Positions 33,376 through 43,750 of a DNA stretch of 64,000 nucleotides are shown here, piece after piece; position 1 is the stretch's first letter; the number at the start of each line of letters is the position of its first letter. Both the position numbers and the translations under genes were made by a program. The notes below the pieces were generated by a model, which was not told where the DNA came from, searched no databases, and saw only the letters and a list, made by a program, of their open reading frames with translations. Origin of the DNA: Hymenopus coronatus (taxonomy: Eukaryota; Arthropoda; Insecta; Mantodea; Hymenopodidae); contig CM060887.1 of assembly GCA_030762935.1 (NCBI GenBank), positions 13,508,501 to 13,572,500 on the forward strand. Direction: 5' to 3'.

Positions 33376-33753
33376 AAGTAGAAAACGTGAATTTGTCATG
33401 AGGTATCGTTATCGATTACGTCCTGGGATTGTATAAATGCCGAATATGCTACAGATAAGTAGCAGAGAGTAAAAATTGGTAGGCTGGAGTGGAGGAAGAT
33501 TAGAAGGCACACCAGGGGTTAAGTTGGGACTCGAGAGGAGCAATTAGGTAACGCGTACAAGCCACAAAACCGCGTGTGAACACGGTGTTGTGTTTCCGCA
33601 GCAACACACACACACACCACAACGGCAGACCAGCGCTCCTACTGGACTCGTCGAATTAGTTCCATACAGTCCCACTTCTGCCACCAGAGAGGCAATATAA
33701 GATTTAGTAATTCCTGCCATTCCAACCCAATTGTGCTCCACAGTCTTCTGTTT
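33376..33753. other. unassigned stretch with (CA)n
   Basis: A CA microsatellite at about 33603-33620 within a less AT-rich stretch. An 80-codon minus-strand frame (33544-33786) is compositionally odd and unrecognised. Confidence 0.35.
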
Positions 33754-34784
33754 ACGTTCTCTAGCTTGTATGTGCATACAATACACCTACTGTATGTATT
33801 CTACTAAAAAATCGATGTCGGGATTTTATCGGAAATATATGTTTTGAAGTCCCCTGAGTCCAAAAGAGCATTTTTAGAAAAAATCCGTGGGTATATGTGT
33901 CTGTGGGTAGCAAAATAAAATCCCCCACTCCAAACTACCCTCAACATGGAACATTTTTGGAAACCTTTCATTTTCTCAAAAATGGGTGTAACGGTCTTGA
34001 TTAAAATACCTTAAGTATAAAATATTTTAATGACAAACGAAAAAATATATCTTGAATTTTCTGAGAATAGTCTCTTGAAGCCCATTTTAGTCTGGGTGAG
34101 TATTGTAAATTTTTTCGTAACGGTTAAACCGTTAGAGATTACCTCACAAAAAATGTAGATCTCGTTTTTTTGTTTTTTGTTTGTTTGGTAGTGTTTAACG
34201 TCCACTTTTACTACTTGTAGCACCGCAGACAATGACATGGAATGAATATGGAGCACCGGTGGAATGCGATGGCGGGGGAAACCGGAGAATTCGGAGAAAA
34301 CGCGTCCCAGCGCCGCTTTGTCCACCACAAATCTCACATGCGGTGGCGTGGGATCGAACCCGGGCCGTTAGATTGAAAGGCGAATAGTCTAAGCACTCGG
34401 CCACGGCGCAGCCGTATATCTCGTTAAAACACATTAGTATATGTAATATGCAGTTTTGTTGTAGGGTTGACCGTTTACACAATAATCCCTGTTATTGGCT
34501 TCAATTTTTAAATACTTAATACTTTTCTCAGGCAGGAGGTGTCCATTTTTCCTTTACTCTACTCCTGGCCAAGAAAAGAAGTCCATTTCAATGACCATCG
34601 TATAACAAATGCGTTTAAAACATTTGACTATCGCTTTAGAATAGCGTATTCCTTTGTTTCCGGTCTATCTATAAAGAACCACGAAATAAAAACACTCATG
34701 GTAATGATTATCTAGATTATCTAATCTTTTGTAGGAAGAAACTGGAACAGCTAGAGAGATTCACGTGAGTGTAACACATCAGAT
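33754..34784 (+). mobile_element. HT31, type-B copy with SINE-C insertion
   Basis: H end ACGTTCTCTAGCTTGTATGT; E end GCTAGAGAGATTCACGTGAG then TGTAACACATCAGAT. SINE-C at 34167-34414 is flanked by TAGATCTCGTT (34156-34166) and TATATCTCGTT (34415-34425). Confidence 0.88.
34167..34414 (-). mobile_element. SINE-C copy 3
   Basis: Minus strand: GCTGCGCCGTGGCCGAGTG head, CGGGTTCGATCCC B box, CATGTGAGATTTGTGGTGG, GGCGGCGCTGG-like core, CGGTTTCCCCCGCCATCG, ending in a T/G-rich tail. Confidence 0.9.
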
Positions 34785-34786
34785 AT

Positions 34787-34813
34787 TTAGAAAAACTTCC
34801 ATGTGCGTGTCTA

Positions 34814-34859
<46 letters not shown>

Positions 34860-35523
34860 TTCTGTGGACAGCATTGCTTAAAATCGAAAAGACCGTTAAA
34901 ATGTTAAACTAGGTATTTGTGTTTAGTAACTTCCAGGGATTAGACATGAAGATTTTTAAGAACCCTCGCCCCCACCACAATCTACCCTTTATGTCGAAAC
35001 ATTTTTGGATTTTTAATTAAAATGCGGTATATTAACAATATTTACATAACAAATAAAACTTTTCTGGAAATAACCTCTTAAGACTACTTTAATCTGGATG
35101 AGTTTTACAAAATTTTGCTTTAAGGTTAAAACGTAAAGAGATACACAAAAATTTACCACACAAAAATGTAGATCACATTAAAACATACAATTTATATCCT
35201 ATACCTTTTTTCGTGGTATTGACTGTTTCTCAGGTATTCCTTGTTATTTGTTTCAGATTTAAAGATATTACACGGCAAGTTGTAAACTCCTGGTCCTGCA
35301 TAGCAACGGATTTCAAACACATGGCAACCAGTTTTTGAAAGATTTGACTATATTTAACCTAATATATTGCCTTATTTTTCTTCCACTTACAAGAAAGCAA
35401 GTACTTAAGAAACTGTATGCTAATGTTTATCTCGATTATCATAAAGTGAAGAGAAGAGTATGCGTTTAACAGTAATTTGTTAAAAGCGATGTAGAGAAAG
35501 TCATATGAATGGAACGCATCAGA
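34787..35523 (+). mobile_element. HT32, copy without H end, long GT tract
   Basis: Starts at TTAGAAAAACTTCCATGTG and carries a nearly pure (GT)n of about 39 bp at 34818-34856. The following body is ordinary. E end GATGTAGAGAAAGTCATATG. Confidence 0.87.
34818..34856. repeat. (GT)n microsatellite inside HT32
   Basis: Expansion of the GT-rich tract that sits at the same place in most HT copies. Confidence 0.95.
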
Positions 35524-35528
35524 TTTTT

Positions 35529-36370
35529 TCTTTCTCTACACGTGCTATGTACATAGTATAGAGAGAAGGTATTGTAATGCACCCAAAAATTCGATACCGA
35601 GATTTCACCGGAAATACGTTTTCAGACCCCCCTGAATCCAAAAAAAGCATTTTTAGAAAAATGTCCGTGTTTGTGTGTGTATGTGTGTGTGTCTATGGGC
35701 AGCAGAGCTCAAAAACAAAAAGAGCGTTAAAAACCAATTTTGATATTTAAGTTTGGTATCTTTCAAGAATGCGACACGATTTTCAAGAAAATCTTCCCAT
35801 CCCCAACTACACTTTATATAGAACTTTTTTCGAAAATTTTGATTTTCTCAAAAATGACCAACGATTTTGGTTAAAATATCGATTATTAACGATATTTACC
35901 TAACAAATAAGATATACATCTTGATTTTTCTGGGAACAGCCTACTATGAAGACTTCTTTATTCTGGATGAATTTTACAGAATTTTGCATAACTGCTAACC
36001 CGTAAGAGAAGGGCAAAAACTTACCCCACAAAAACTGTAGAGCATGTTAAAACACACAATTTATGTTATAAAGTTTGTCGTTTTTCAGACATTCCTTGTT
36101 TTTAGTTTCACCTTTAAAAACGTATACTTTTCTGATACAGGAATTTGTCAACTCCTGTCCATACAAACAAACTTCAGTCACATAGCAACCAGCTTTTGAC
36201 TATCACTTTAACGTATGGTACTATCTTATTTCGTTTCTACTTACAAGGAAGCAAGTAAGAAGACTATTTCTGCTAATTTGTTCTCGATTAGCATGAAGTA
36301 AATAGAAGCATAAGCTTTTCAACAATAATTTGTTGCAGAGAGGTATAGAAAGTCACATAAATGGATCACA
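35529..36370 (+). mobile_element. HT33, near-complete type-A copy
   Basis: H end CTTTCTCTACACGTGCTATG; E end GTATAGAAAGTCACATAAAT. All blocks ordered. Confidence 0.92.
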
Positions 36371-36765
36371 TGTATTCGCGTCTGTGTGTGTACTAGTGGA
36401 TAGCATAACTCAAAAACGAAAAGACCGAAAATACGAAACTTGGTGTTTAAGTTTAGCATATTCCGAGGATGCAACACGAATGTTTTCATGAAAATCTCCA
36501 CAGCCAAAACTATCCTTTACATGGAACATTTTCGGAAAATTTTGATTTTTTCAAACATTGTTAACGATTTTGATAAAATACCTTATGTTTAAGATATTTC
36601 ATGACAAACGAAATGTATATCTTCTTTTCTGGGAATAGCCTCTGATGACCTCTTCATCCTGGATCACTTTTGTACAACTGGCAATCAGCAAGAGATTTAC
36701 AAAAACTTACCTCACAAAGAATATAGATGTCCTTAAGACACACAATTTATGTCATATATATTTTT
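36371..36765 (+). mobile_element. HT34, interior fragment
   Basis: Runs from the GT tract (GTCTGTGTGTGTACTAG) to TTATGTCATATATATTTTT, where HT35 begins in the T run. Confidence 0.85.
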
Positions 36766-37296
36766 ACTTTCTCTACACGTACTATGTAAATACTGTATGG
36801 AGGTATTGTATTGCATCCAAAAATTCGATACCAAGATTTCAACGGAAATCATGTTTTGGTACTGCCTGAACCCAAAAAAAGCATTTTAAGAAAAATATAC
36901 GTGTGTGTCTGTGCATATATGTGTGTAGATAGCATAGCTCCTTGGTATTTGTGTTTAGTATCTGTTAGAGATGCAACACGAAGATTTTCAAGAAAATCCC
37001 CCCACCACAAACTACCCTTTACATGGAAAAAAATTGAAAATTTTGTTCTTCTCAAAAATGGATCAATCGTTTTTGACCAAAATACCGTATAGAATAGACA
37101 CTGAACTCATCTTCATTTCACTATCACTTTAGCCTAGTGTATTTCCTTACTTCTCTCCTACTTATAAGGAGCTAAGTAATAACATTCTGCTAATGTTCAT
37201 ATCGATTAGCATGGTGTAAGAAAGAAGAATAATATTTTTCAGGAAGTTTATCTGTACACCATATAGAGAAAGTCACGTAACTGCAACACATCAGAT
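36766..37296 (+). mobile_element. HT35, internally deleted copy
   Basis: H end ACTTTCTCTACACGTACTAT. Jumps from GTTTTTGACCAAAATACCG to TTCACTATCACTTTAGCC, losing about 300 bp, then ends ATAGAGAAAGTCACGTAACT. Confidence 0.85.
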
Positions 37297-37299
37297 TTT

Positions 37300-38505
37300 T
37301 AGCAAAGCTCAAAAACGAAAAGATTCTTAAATACCAAACTTAGTATATATGTTTACTATCTTCCCAAACTACCCTTTACATGGCAACGTTTTTGAAGATT
37401 CTGATTTTCTCCAAAATGGCCCTAACGATTTTAATCATAATACCGTATATTAGAAATATTTACACGACAAATAAAACGTATATCTTGAATTTTCTGGGAA
37501 TTGCCTCTGAAGACCTTTTTATTACTTTCTCCATACGCACTATGTACATAGTGTATAGAGAAAGTATTGCACTCCACCAAAAATTCGATACCGAGATTTC
37601 ACCGGAAATATGTTTTAGGGTCCCCAAAATCCAAAAAAAGCATTTTCACAAAAAGGTCCGTGTGTGTGTGTCCGTGTATCCGTGAACATGATAACTCAAA
37701 AACGAAAAGTCGGTAAAATACCAAACTTGGTATTTAAGTTTAGTATCTTCCAGGGATGCGACACGAAGATTTTGAGAAACCCCCCCACCCCCAAACTACT
37801 CTTTACATGGAAATTTTTTCGAAAATTCTGATTTTCTCAAAAATGGCTATAACGATTTTGATTATAATTTCCTATATTAAACATATTTACCTGACAAATA
37901 AAATGTATATCTTGAATTTTCTGGGAATAGCCTCTGAAGAGTAGTTTATTCTGGATGAATTTTACTAAATTTTGAATAACTTCTAAACCGTTAGAGATGG
38001 ACAAAAACTTACTACACAAAAAATGTAGAGCACATTAAAACACACAATTTATGTTAGATACATTTTTTTCGTGGAGTTCGTCGTTTTTGTGACATTCCTT
38101 ATTTTTGGTTTCTGCTATGAAAAACGTATACTTTTCTCATACAGGAACTAGTCAACTCCTATCCATATAGACAAAGGAACTTCATTGACATAGCAACCAG
38201 CTTTTGACTATCACTTTAACCTACAGTTGTCCCTTATTTCGCTTCTACTTACAAGGAAGCTAGTAATTAGACTATTTCTGCTATTTTTTCTGATTAGCAT
38301 AAAGTAAATAAAAGTATAAGCTTTTTAAGAATAATTTGTTGCAGGGTTATGGAGAAAGTCATGTGAATGGTACACATCAGATTTTTCTGGATGAATTTTA
38401 CTGGATTTTGCATAACTAATAAACCGTAAATGATAGACAAAAACTTACTACACACAATTTATGTCATAAATACCTTTTCGTTGGGTTGACCATTTTTTAG
38501 ATATC
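37300..38505 (+). mobile_element. HT36, interior pieces flanking HT37
   Basis: Piece 1, 37300-37523, ends GACCTTTTTATT. Piece 2, 38383-38505, begins TTTCTGGATGAATTTTACTG. With HT37 removed the block reads as the usual CTTTATTCTGGATGAATT. Confidence 0.88.
37524..38382 (+). mobile_element. HT37, complete copy nested in HT36
   Basis: H end ACTTTCTCCATACGCACTAT; E end TATGGAGAAAGTCATGTGAA. The change TCTCTA to TCTCCA at H is matched by TAGAGA to TGGAGA at E, so the two asymmetric inverted repeats have the same variant. 859 bp. Confidence 0.94.
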
Positions 38506-38626
38506 GAACCTTTTTCTGAAAATACTTTTTTTGGGTGCAGGGGACCCTAAAACATATATTTCCGGTGAAATCTAAGTAGAATTTTTGGGTGCAATACACT
38601 ATGTACATAGTGCGTATAGAGAAAGT
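38506..38626 (-). mobile_element. HT H-end fragment, strand switch
   Basis: After ATTTTTTAGATATCG the sequence flips to minus-strand H-side DNA (AACCTTTTTCTGAAAATAC to GCGTATAGAGAAAGT). It lacks the inner palindrome arm. Confidence 0.85.
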
Positions 38627-39309
38627 AAAAATACTGCAGGATTTGCCCATACCTCTGTACTGCATGCAATAATCTGAGAATGCAACTTAAAGCAAGTACT
38701 GATATTTCTGAGGAGTTCCCATGCCACAGTTTTCTATGTTACTCCTGTCGATGACGGCACTGCTAAATAACTTAGGCTATGTACGTGTCCCTTTTTATCT
38801 TTTACGAGTTTGCAATGGGAATGCAATGTCCCCCTCCCCCCGTACCATCGCTGTGATCCATTATGCGAATGCTAAACAGTCCATTCACGGACAAAGGGGG
38901 GTCTTTTAAAGCTTTGTGAACATTTTCGTGCAATACATTTTAGCGTTCGCTCATTGACTGGACATCGACGTTATACCGTATTATTCACAATGAAAAATCA
39001 GTGCATTGTTTTTGCTTTTAAAAGCTTAATCTCCATGTGAACCGTAAAGCAAATTAATGAAATTGCTCCAAAATAGGTAACTTGCTTTTACGCGATTTTG
39101 TATCAAGTTTTTTAGTTGGTTCATTTATGCTTTTGTTATGTGTTGGAATGCTGCAGGTTTGGTATGTTTGTGCAGTTGGGATAATTGATTTGAGGCTTAG
39201 GGTACCTAATTTCTTTGAAAACGTAAAGGGCATATTACCCCGCTATTAATATTGTGTATATCAATTAATTGTGCTATCTATTTATTTTATATAGCTAAGT
39301 AAGTAAAAT
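38627..39309. other. unassigned single-copy-like stretch
   Basis: No element recognised. A 62-codon frame (38721-38909) carries no known motif. Confidence 0.35.
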
Positions 39310-40135
39310 AATCTGATGTGTTACCTCACACGAATGCATTTATTACTTAGGTCCTTATAAGTAGGAGAAAACTAAAGGAATTTACTGGGCTAAAGTGATA
39401 GTCAAATTGGATAGGTAGAGTCAGACTGAAAAATGCAATGCCATAGCCGGGATTTGAACCACGCATCTTCCGATCTCTACGCAGTTGCTCTGCCACTGAG
39501 CTACCATGGCAATATGCCGGAATAGCATTGAATTTTCAACTGACTCACATGTTTCCCGGTAAAATGCAATGCTATGCCGGCATGTTGCCATGGTAGCTCA
39601 GTGGCAGAGCAACCGGCTAGAGATCGGAAGATCAGTGGCATTTAAATTTTCAGTCTGAACCTACCTATCCAACTCCTGTCCTACACACGACTTGTGTGAA
39701 AAAACAATTATTCTGATAGTCTAATGTTTTAAATGCTGTCATTGCATATCGCTTCTTTGCTTGACAGAGAGTAGAACAAAAGAAAAACGAACACTTCCTG
39801 TCTGAGAAAAGTATAAGTGCTTTACAATTGAAACCAGTAACAAGGAATATCTCGGAAACTGTCACATTCACAACTAAAACGTAAAAGACATAAATCGTGT
39901 GTTTTGATGAGATCTACATTTTTTGTACAGTAAGTTTTTGTCTATTTTTTAAGATTTAGCAGCCAAGAAAAATGAGGCAAAATTCATCCAGAATAAAGAG
40001 GTCTTCAGAGGTTATTCCCAGAAAATTCAAGATATGCATTTTGGTGGGATGCAAGCATCTTTAATATACAGGAAGGTTACAATTCTGAAACTTTTTTCAT
40101 GTAAAGAGTAGTTTGTATTGGGGGCTAGAGAAAGT
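39310..40135 (-). mobile_element. HT38, type-B copy interrupted by tRNA-like palindrome
   Basis: E end ATCTGATGTGTTACCTCACA; H end GGGGGCTAGAGAAAGT with the H-side body deleted. The foldback element (39407-39714) interrupts it between GATAGTCAAA and GATAGTCTAA. Confidence 0.85.
39407..39714. mobile_element. foldback element built from two tRNA-like units
   Basis: Two copies of a tRNA-like unit point outward in inverted order. The minus-strand unit, about 39411-39518, has D-arm GTAGCTCAGTGGCAGAGC, B box GGTTCAAATCC, and acceptor-like TGCCATG pairing with TATGGCA. The plus-strand unit, about 39553-39675, has the same D-arm but lost the B box through a short deletion. The outer part CCTATCCAACTCCTGTCC and CACACGACTTGTGTGAAA is shared with the element at 40372. 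Flanking GATAGTCAAA and GATAGTCTAA suggest a target duplication of about 9-10 bp. Confidence 0.8.
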
Positions 40136-40371
40136 AACAAAAAGTCACAGGTTCTAAAAAATAATGTTATACCGAAATTTTCTAGAAATTTTGAGACTCC
40201 CTGAACCCAAAGAAAGCAACTATGCTGAAAAATTCCTGTAAACCAACGTGTTCTCAAATTATTTTGAGATGACATACCCCAATGGTAACCTACAAAATCG
40301 TTAGTACTTAAAGTCCCGTGCTTCATAGTATAACCATTTTGGCCAATTAGTTTTTAATTCCATTTAATCGA
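40136..40371. other. mostly unassigned, with a decayed HT H-side scrap
   Basis: TATACCGAAATTTTCTAGAA and GAGACTCCCTGAACCCAAAG (about 40170-40215) are weakly HT-like. The remainder is unrecognised. Confidence 0.4.
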
Positions 40372-40546
40372 TTTTTCACACAAGCCGTGTGTAGGACAGG
40401 AGTTGGATAGGTAGAGTGAATAAAAAATTCAGTGTCATAGCCAGAATTTGAACCACCGATCTCCAAGTCTCTAGTCGGTTACCCCAACACTGAGATATCA
40501 TGGTAACATACCATAAATTCTGTCCTACATACGGCTTGTGTGAAAA
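40372..40546 (-). mobile_element. 175-bp tRNA-like element with terminal inverted repeats
   Basis: Left terminus TTTTCACACAAGCCGTGTGT plus AGGACAG and right terminus CTGTCCTACATACGGCTTGT plus GTGAAAA are inverted repeats of 27 bp with one mismatch. Between them lies, on the minus strand, a tRNA-like unit with D-arm-like ATATCTCAGTGTTGGGGTA and B box GGTTCAAATTCTGG. It is the simple form of the foldback element at 39407. It is unusual to find a tRNA-like body inside DNA-transposon-like ends. Confidence 0.8.
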
Positions 40547-40547
40547 C

Positions 40548-41400
40548 ATCTGATGTGTTCCATTCACATGATTCTCTCTACATCTCTGCCACAAATTATT
40601 GTTAAAAAACTTATGCTTCAATTTACTTAATGCTAATCGAGAAACAATTAGCAGATAGTCTTGTTACTTGCTTCCTTGTAAGTAGAAGGGAAATAAGGGA
40701 GTACCATAGGTTAAAGTGATAGTCAAGAGATGGCTGCTATGTGACTGAAGTTCCTTTATTTGTATGGACAGGAGTTGACAAATTCCTATATGAGAAAAGT
40801 GTAAGTTTTTTAAAGCTGAAATCAAAAACAAGGAATATCTAAAAGACGAACAACTCCATGAAAAAATGTATACAACATAAATTGTGTGTTTTAATTTGCT
40901 CCAAATTTTTTGTATGGTAAGTTTTTGTCCATCTCTTACGGTTTAGCAGTTATGCAAAATTCCGTAAAATTCATCAAGAATAAAGTTGTCTTCAGAGGCT
41001 ATTCGCAGAAAATTCAAAATATACATTTAATTTCTGAGGTAAATATCTTTAATATACGATAATTTAATCAAAATCGTTAGAGCCATTTTTGAGAAAATCA
41101 AAATTAAGGAAAAAAGTTCCATGTAAAGGGTGGAGGAATTTTCTCAAAATAATCGAGTTGCATTCCTGGAAGAAACTAAACTTAAATACCAAGTTTGGTA
41201 TTTTACCGACTTTTCGTTTTTGAGTTATCGTGTTTACAGACACACGGACGCACGCACACACGGACCTTTTTCTGAAAATACTTTTTTTGGATACGGGGGA
41301 CCCTAAAACACATATTTCCGGTGAAATCTAGGCATCGAATTTTTTGGTGGTATGCAATACGTTCTCTAAACACTATGTACTTAGTAAGTGTAGAGAAAGT
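40548..41400 (-). mobile_element. HT39, complete type-A copy
   Basis: E end ATCTGATGTGTTCCATTCAC; H end CACTATGTACTTAGTAAGTG then TAGAGAAAGT. 853 bp, CA tract at 41232-41262. It begins exactly at the A run closing the neighbouring tRNA-like element. Confidence 0.94.
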
Positions 41401-41806
41401 AAACGTTAATCTTTTGAATAAAAGGTTTGTTTACGGAATAGCTAGAGTGGAACACAAAATATATTTTGACGAGTGATTAGAGAAAATTTAGTGAAGTAAA
41501 CACAATTTTTCATCGTATTGATAATCTGACGGTAGAAAAACGATAAAGATGTGCGTATTGAGGTAGAAAAGCTTTCTGGCTTAAGCAGAAAATGGAGAAG
41601 CGACGGACGTGGGAGAGCCATACAAAATTAATACCGTGATGTAAACATTGGTCCCAAGGGAGGTGATAAAACCTGAACGATAAGTAGGCCTCGAACCTTT
41701 AAACTCTGAATGTCTTGAAGAGCTTAACGCTACGTCACAGCTACGCTACCCCATAGAACATCCTTTATTTTAACTTATACGTATACGTAAAAAAAATCTG
41801 ATGTTT
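41401..41806. other. unassigned stretch with a tRNA-like SINE candidate
   Basis: On the minus strand at about 41560-41756 there is GGGGTAGCGTAGCTGTGACG followed by AAAGGTTCGAGGCC, spaced like A and B boxes. Single copy, so only a candidate SINE. A 14-bp E-end scrap, AAAAAAATCTGATG, lies directly against HT40. Confidence 0.45.
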
Positions 41807-42642
41807 ACTTTCCTATACGTACTATGTACATAGTGTATAGAGAAGGTATTGCACTCCACCCAAAAATTCGATACCGGGATTTCATTGGAAATATATGTTT
41901 TAGGGTCCCCTGTATCCAAAAAAAGCATTTTCAGAAAAAAAAATGTCCGTGTGTGTGTCCGTGTGTCTGTGAACACGATAACTCAAAAACGAAAAGTCGG
42001 TAAAATACCAAACTTGGTATTTAAGTTCAGTATCCTCCAGGGATGCGACACGACGATTTTGAGAAAAATCCCCCCAACTCAAACTACCCTTTACATGGAA
42101 CATTTTTCGAAAATTTTGATTTTTTCAAAAATGGTTCTAACAATTTTGATTAAAATATTGAACATTAAAAAGATATTTACTTGACAAATAAAACATATAT
42201 CTTCAATTTTTGGGAATAGCCTCTGAACTTTACTTTATTCTGATGAAATTTACGGAATTTTGCATAACTGCTAAACCGTAAGAGATAGACAAAAACTTAC
42301 TACACAAAAAATTAGAACACGTTAAAGCACACAATTTATGTTATATACATTTTTTAATGGAGTTGATCGTTTTTTAGATATTCCTTGTGTTTGGCTTCAG
42401 CTTTTAAAAACCTTGCCAACTCTTGTCCATACAAACAAAGGAACTTCAGTGACATAGCAACCAGCTTTTGACTGTCACTTTAACCTATGACACTCCCTTA
42501 TTTCCCTTCTACTTACAAGGAAGCAAGTAATAAGACTATTTCTGCTAATTTGTTCTCGATTAGCATGAAGTAAAAGCATAAGTCTTCTAACAATAATTTG
42601 TTGCAGAGATTTAGAGAAAGTCATATGAATGGAACACATCAT
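41807..42642 (+). mobile_element. HT40, complete type-A copy
   Basis: H end ACTTTCCTATACGTACTATG; E end TTAGAGAAAGTCATATGAAT. 836 bp, GT tract at 41945-41975. Confidence 0.93.
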
Positions 42643-42649
42643 TTCTTCC

Positions 42650-42785
42650 TTTTACATGCGTTTTTCTACATTTACAACAATTTATTGTTAAAAGCTTATT
42701 TTGCTATCCATTTCATGATATTCGAGATAAAAATAGGCAGAAACTGTCCGTATTCGTTGGTTCCTTGTAAATAGTAGGGAAATAA
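42650..42785 (-). mobile_element. HT41, E-side fragment
   Basis: About 135 bp from TTTTTCTACATTTACAACAA to TAGTAGGGAAATAAAT, ending where HT42's E end starts at an A/T run. Confidence 0.8.
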
Positions 42786-42786
42786 A

Positions 42787-43606
42787 TCTTATGTGTTCCA
42801 TTCACATGATGTTCTCTAGCTGTTCGGTAAACAATAACTTTATTCAAAACATTAATCTGCTATAAACATCATGCTAATCAAGATAAGCATAAGCTCACTT
42901 AGATTACTAGCTTCCTTATAAGTAGAAGGAAAATAAGAAAATGAAGAGGCTAAAGCGAGCCTCGTACTTTAAAAACCGGTCGCTATCTGAAACAATTGAA
43001 ATTCCAATCTTTTTGCCTGCCAGAAATAAACAAACGAGAAACAAGAAGAGAGATATCTCCAAATCGGTTAACTCTACAAAAAAATGTGTATGATATAAAA
43101 TGCCTGTTTTAACAATATCTAAATTTTTTGTGTTTTAAGTTTTTGAATATCTCTTACGGCTTATGAGTTATACAAATGTCATCCAGAGTGATGAGATCTT
43201 CACAGGCTATTCAAGAAATACATTTCGTTTGTCATAAAAATGCCATACACATAAGGTATTTTAATAAAAATTGTTAGAACCATTTTTGAGAAAATCAAAA
43301 CTTTCGAAAAATGTTTCACGTAAAGGATAGCTAGGAATAGGGGATTTTTTTCAAAATATTTGTGTCATATCTATAGAAGATACGAAACTTAAATACCAAT
43401 TTTAACGAACTTTTCGTTTTTGACCTATGCTGCCCACGCTAGCACACACACATAAACGGACTTTTTCTAAAAATGTCTTCTTTTGGTACAGGCGGTCACA
43501 AAACATGTGAAATCTCATTTCCGGTGAAATCTCTGTATCGAATTTTTGAGTACACTACAATACATTCTCTACACAGTAGTACTCTCCACAAGTACGTATA
43601 GAGAAA
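42787..43606 (-). mobile_element. HT42, near-complete copy
   Basis: E end TCTTATGTGTTCCATTCACA with ATGTTCTCTAGCTG; H end ACAAGTACGTATAGAGAAAA, with the palindrome core disrupted. It mixes an A-type loop with a B-type ATIR. Confidence 0.88.
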
Positions 43607-43750
43607 ATAATATTTCGACCAAAGCGTAAGAAATTATTCAATCGCTACTTTCCGAAAGAAGATCTAATAATCTCTGATACTGCAGAGGTTCTTTGTGCAT
43701 TTTATTTTATTCATAAAAACGCCCCATGGAAATCTTACAGAAAGAATTTT

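Noticed and set aside
34818..34856. CRISPR-like or regulatory direct repeats
   Set aside because: Simple GT microsatellite at the usual HT position. The repeats lack spacers and the genome is eukaryotic.
39553..39640. functional tRNA gene
   Set aside because: D-arm and acceptor-like parts are good, but the plus-strand unit lacks the B box and T arm. The minus-strand unit has a poorly pairing T stem and lies in a mobile foldback.
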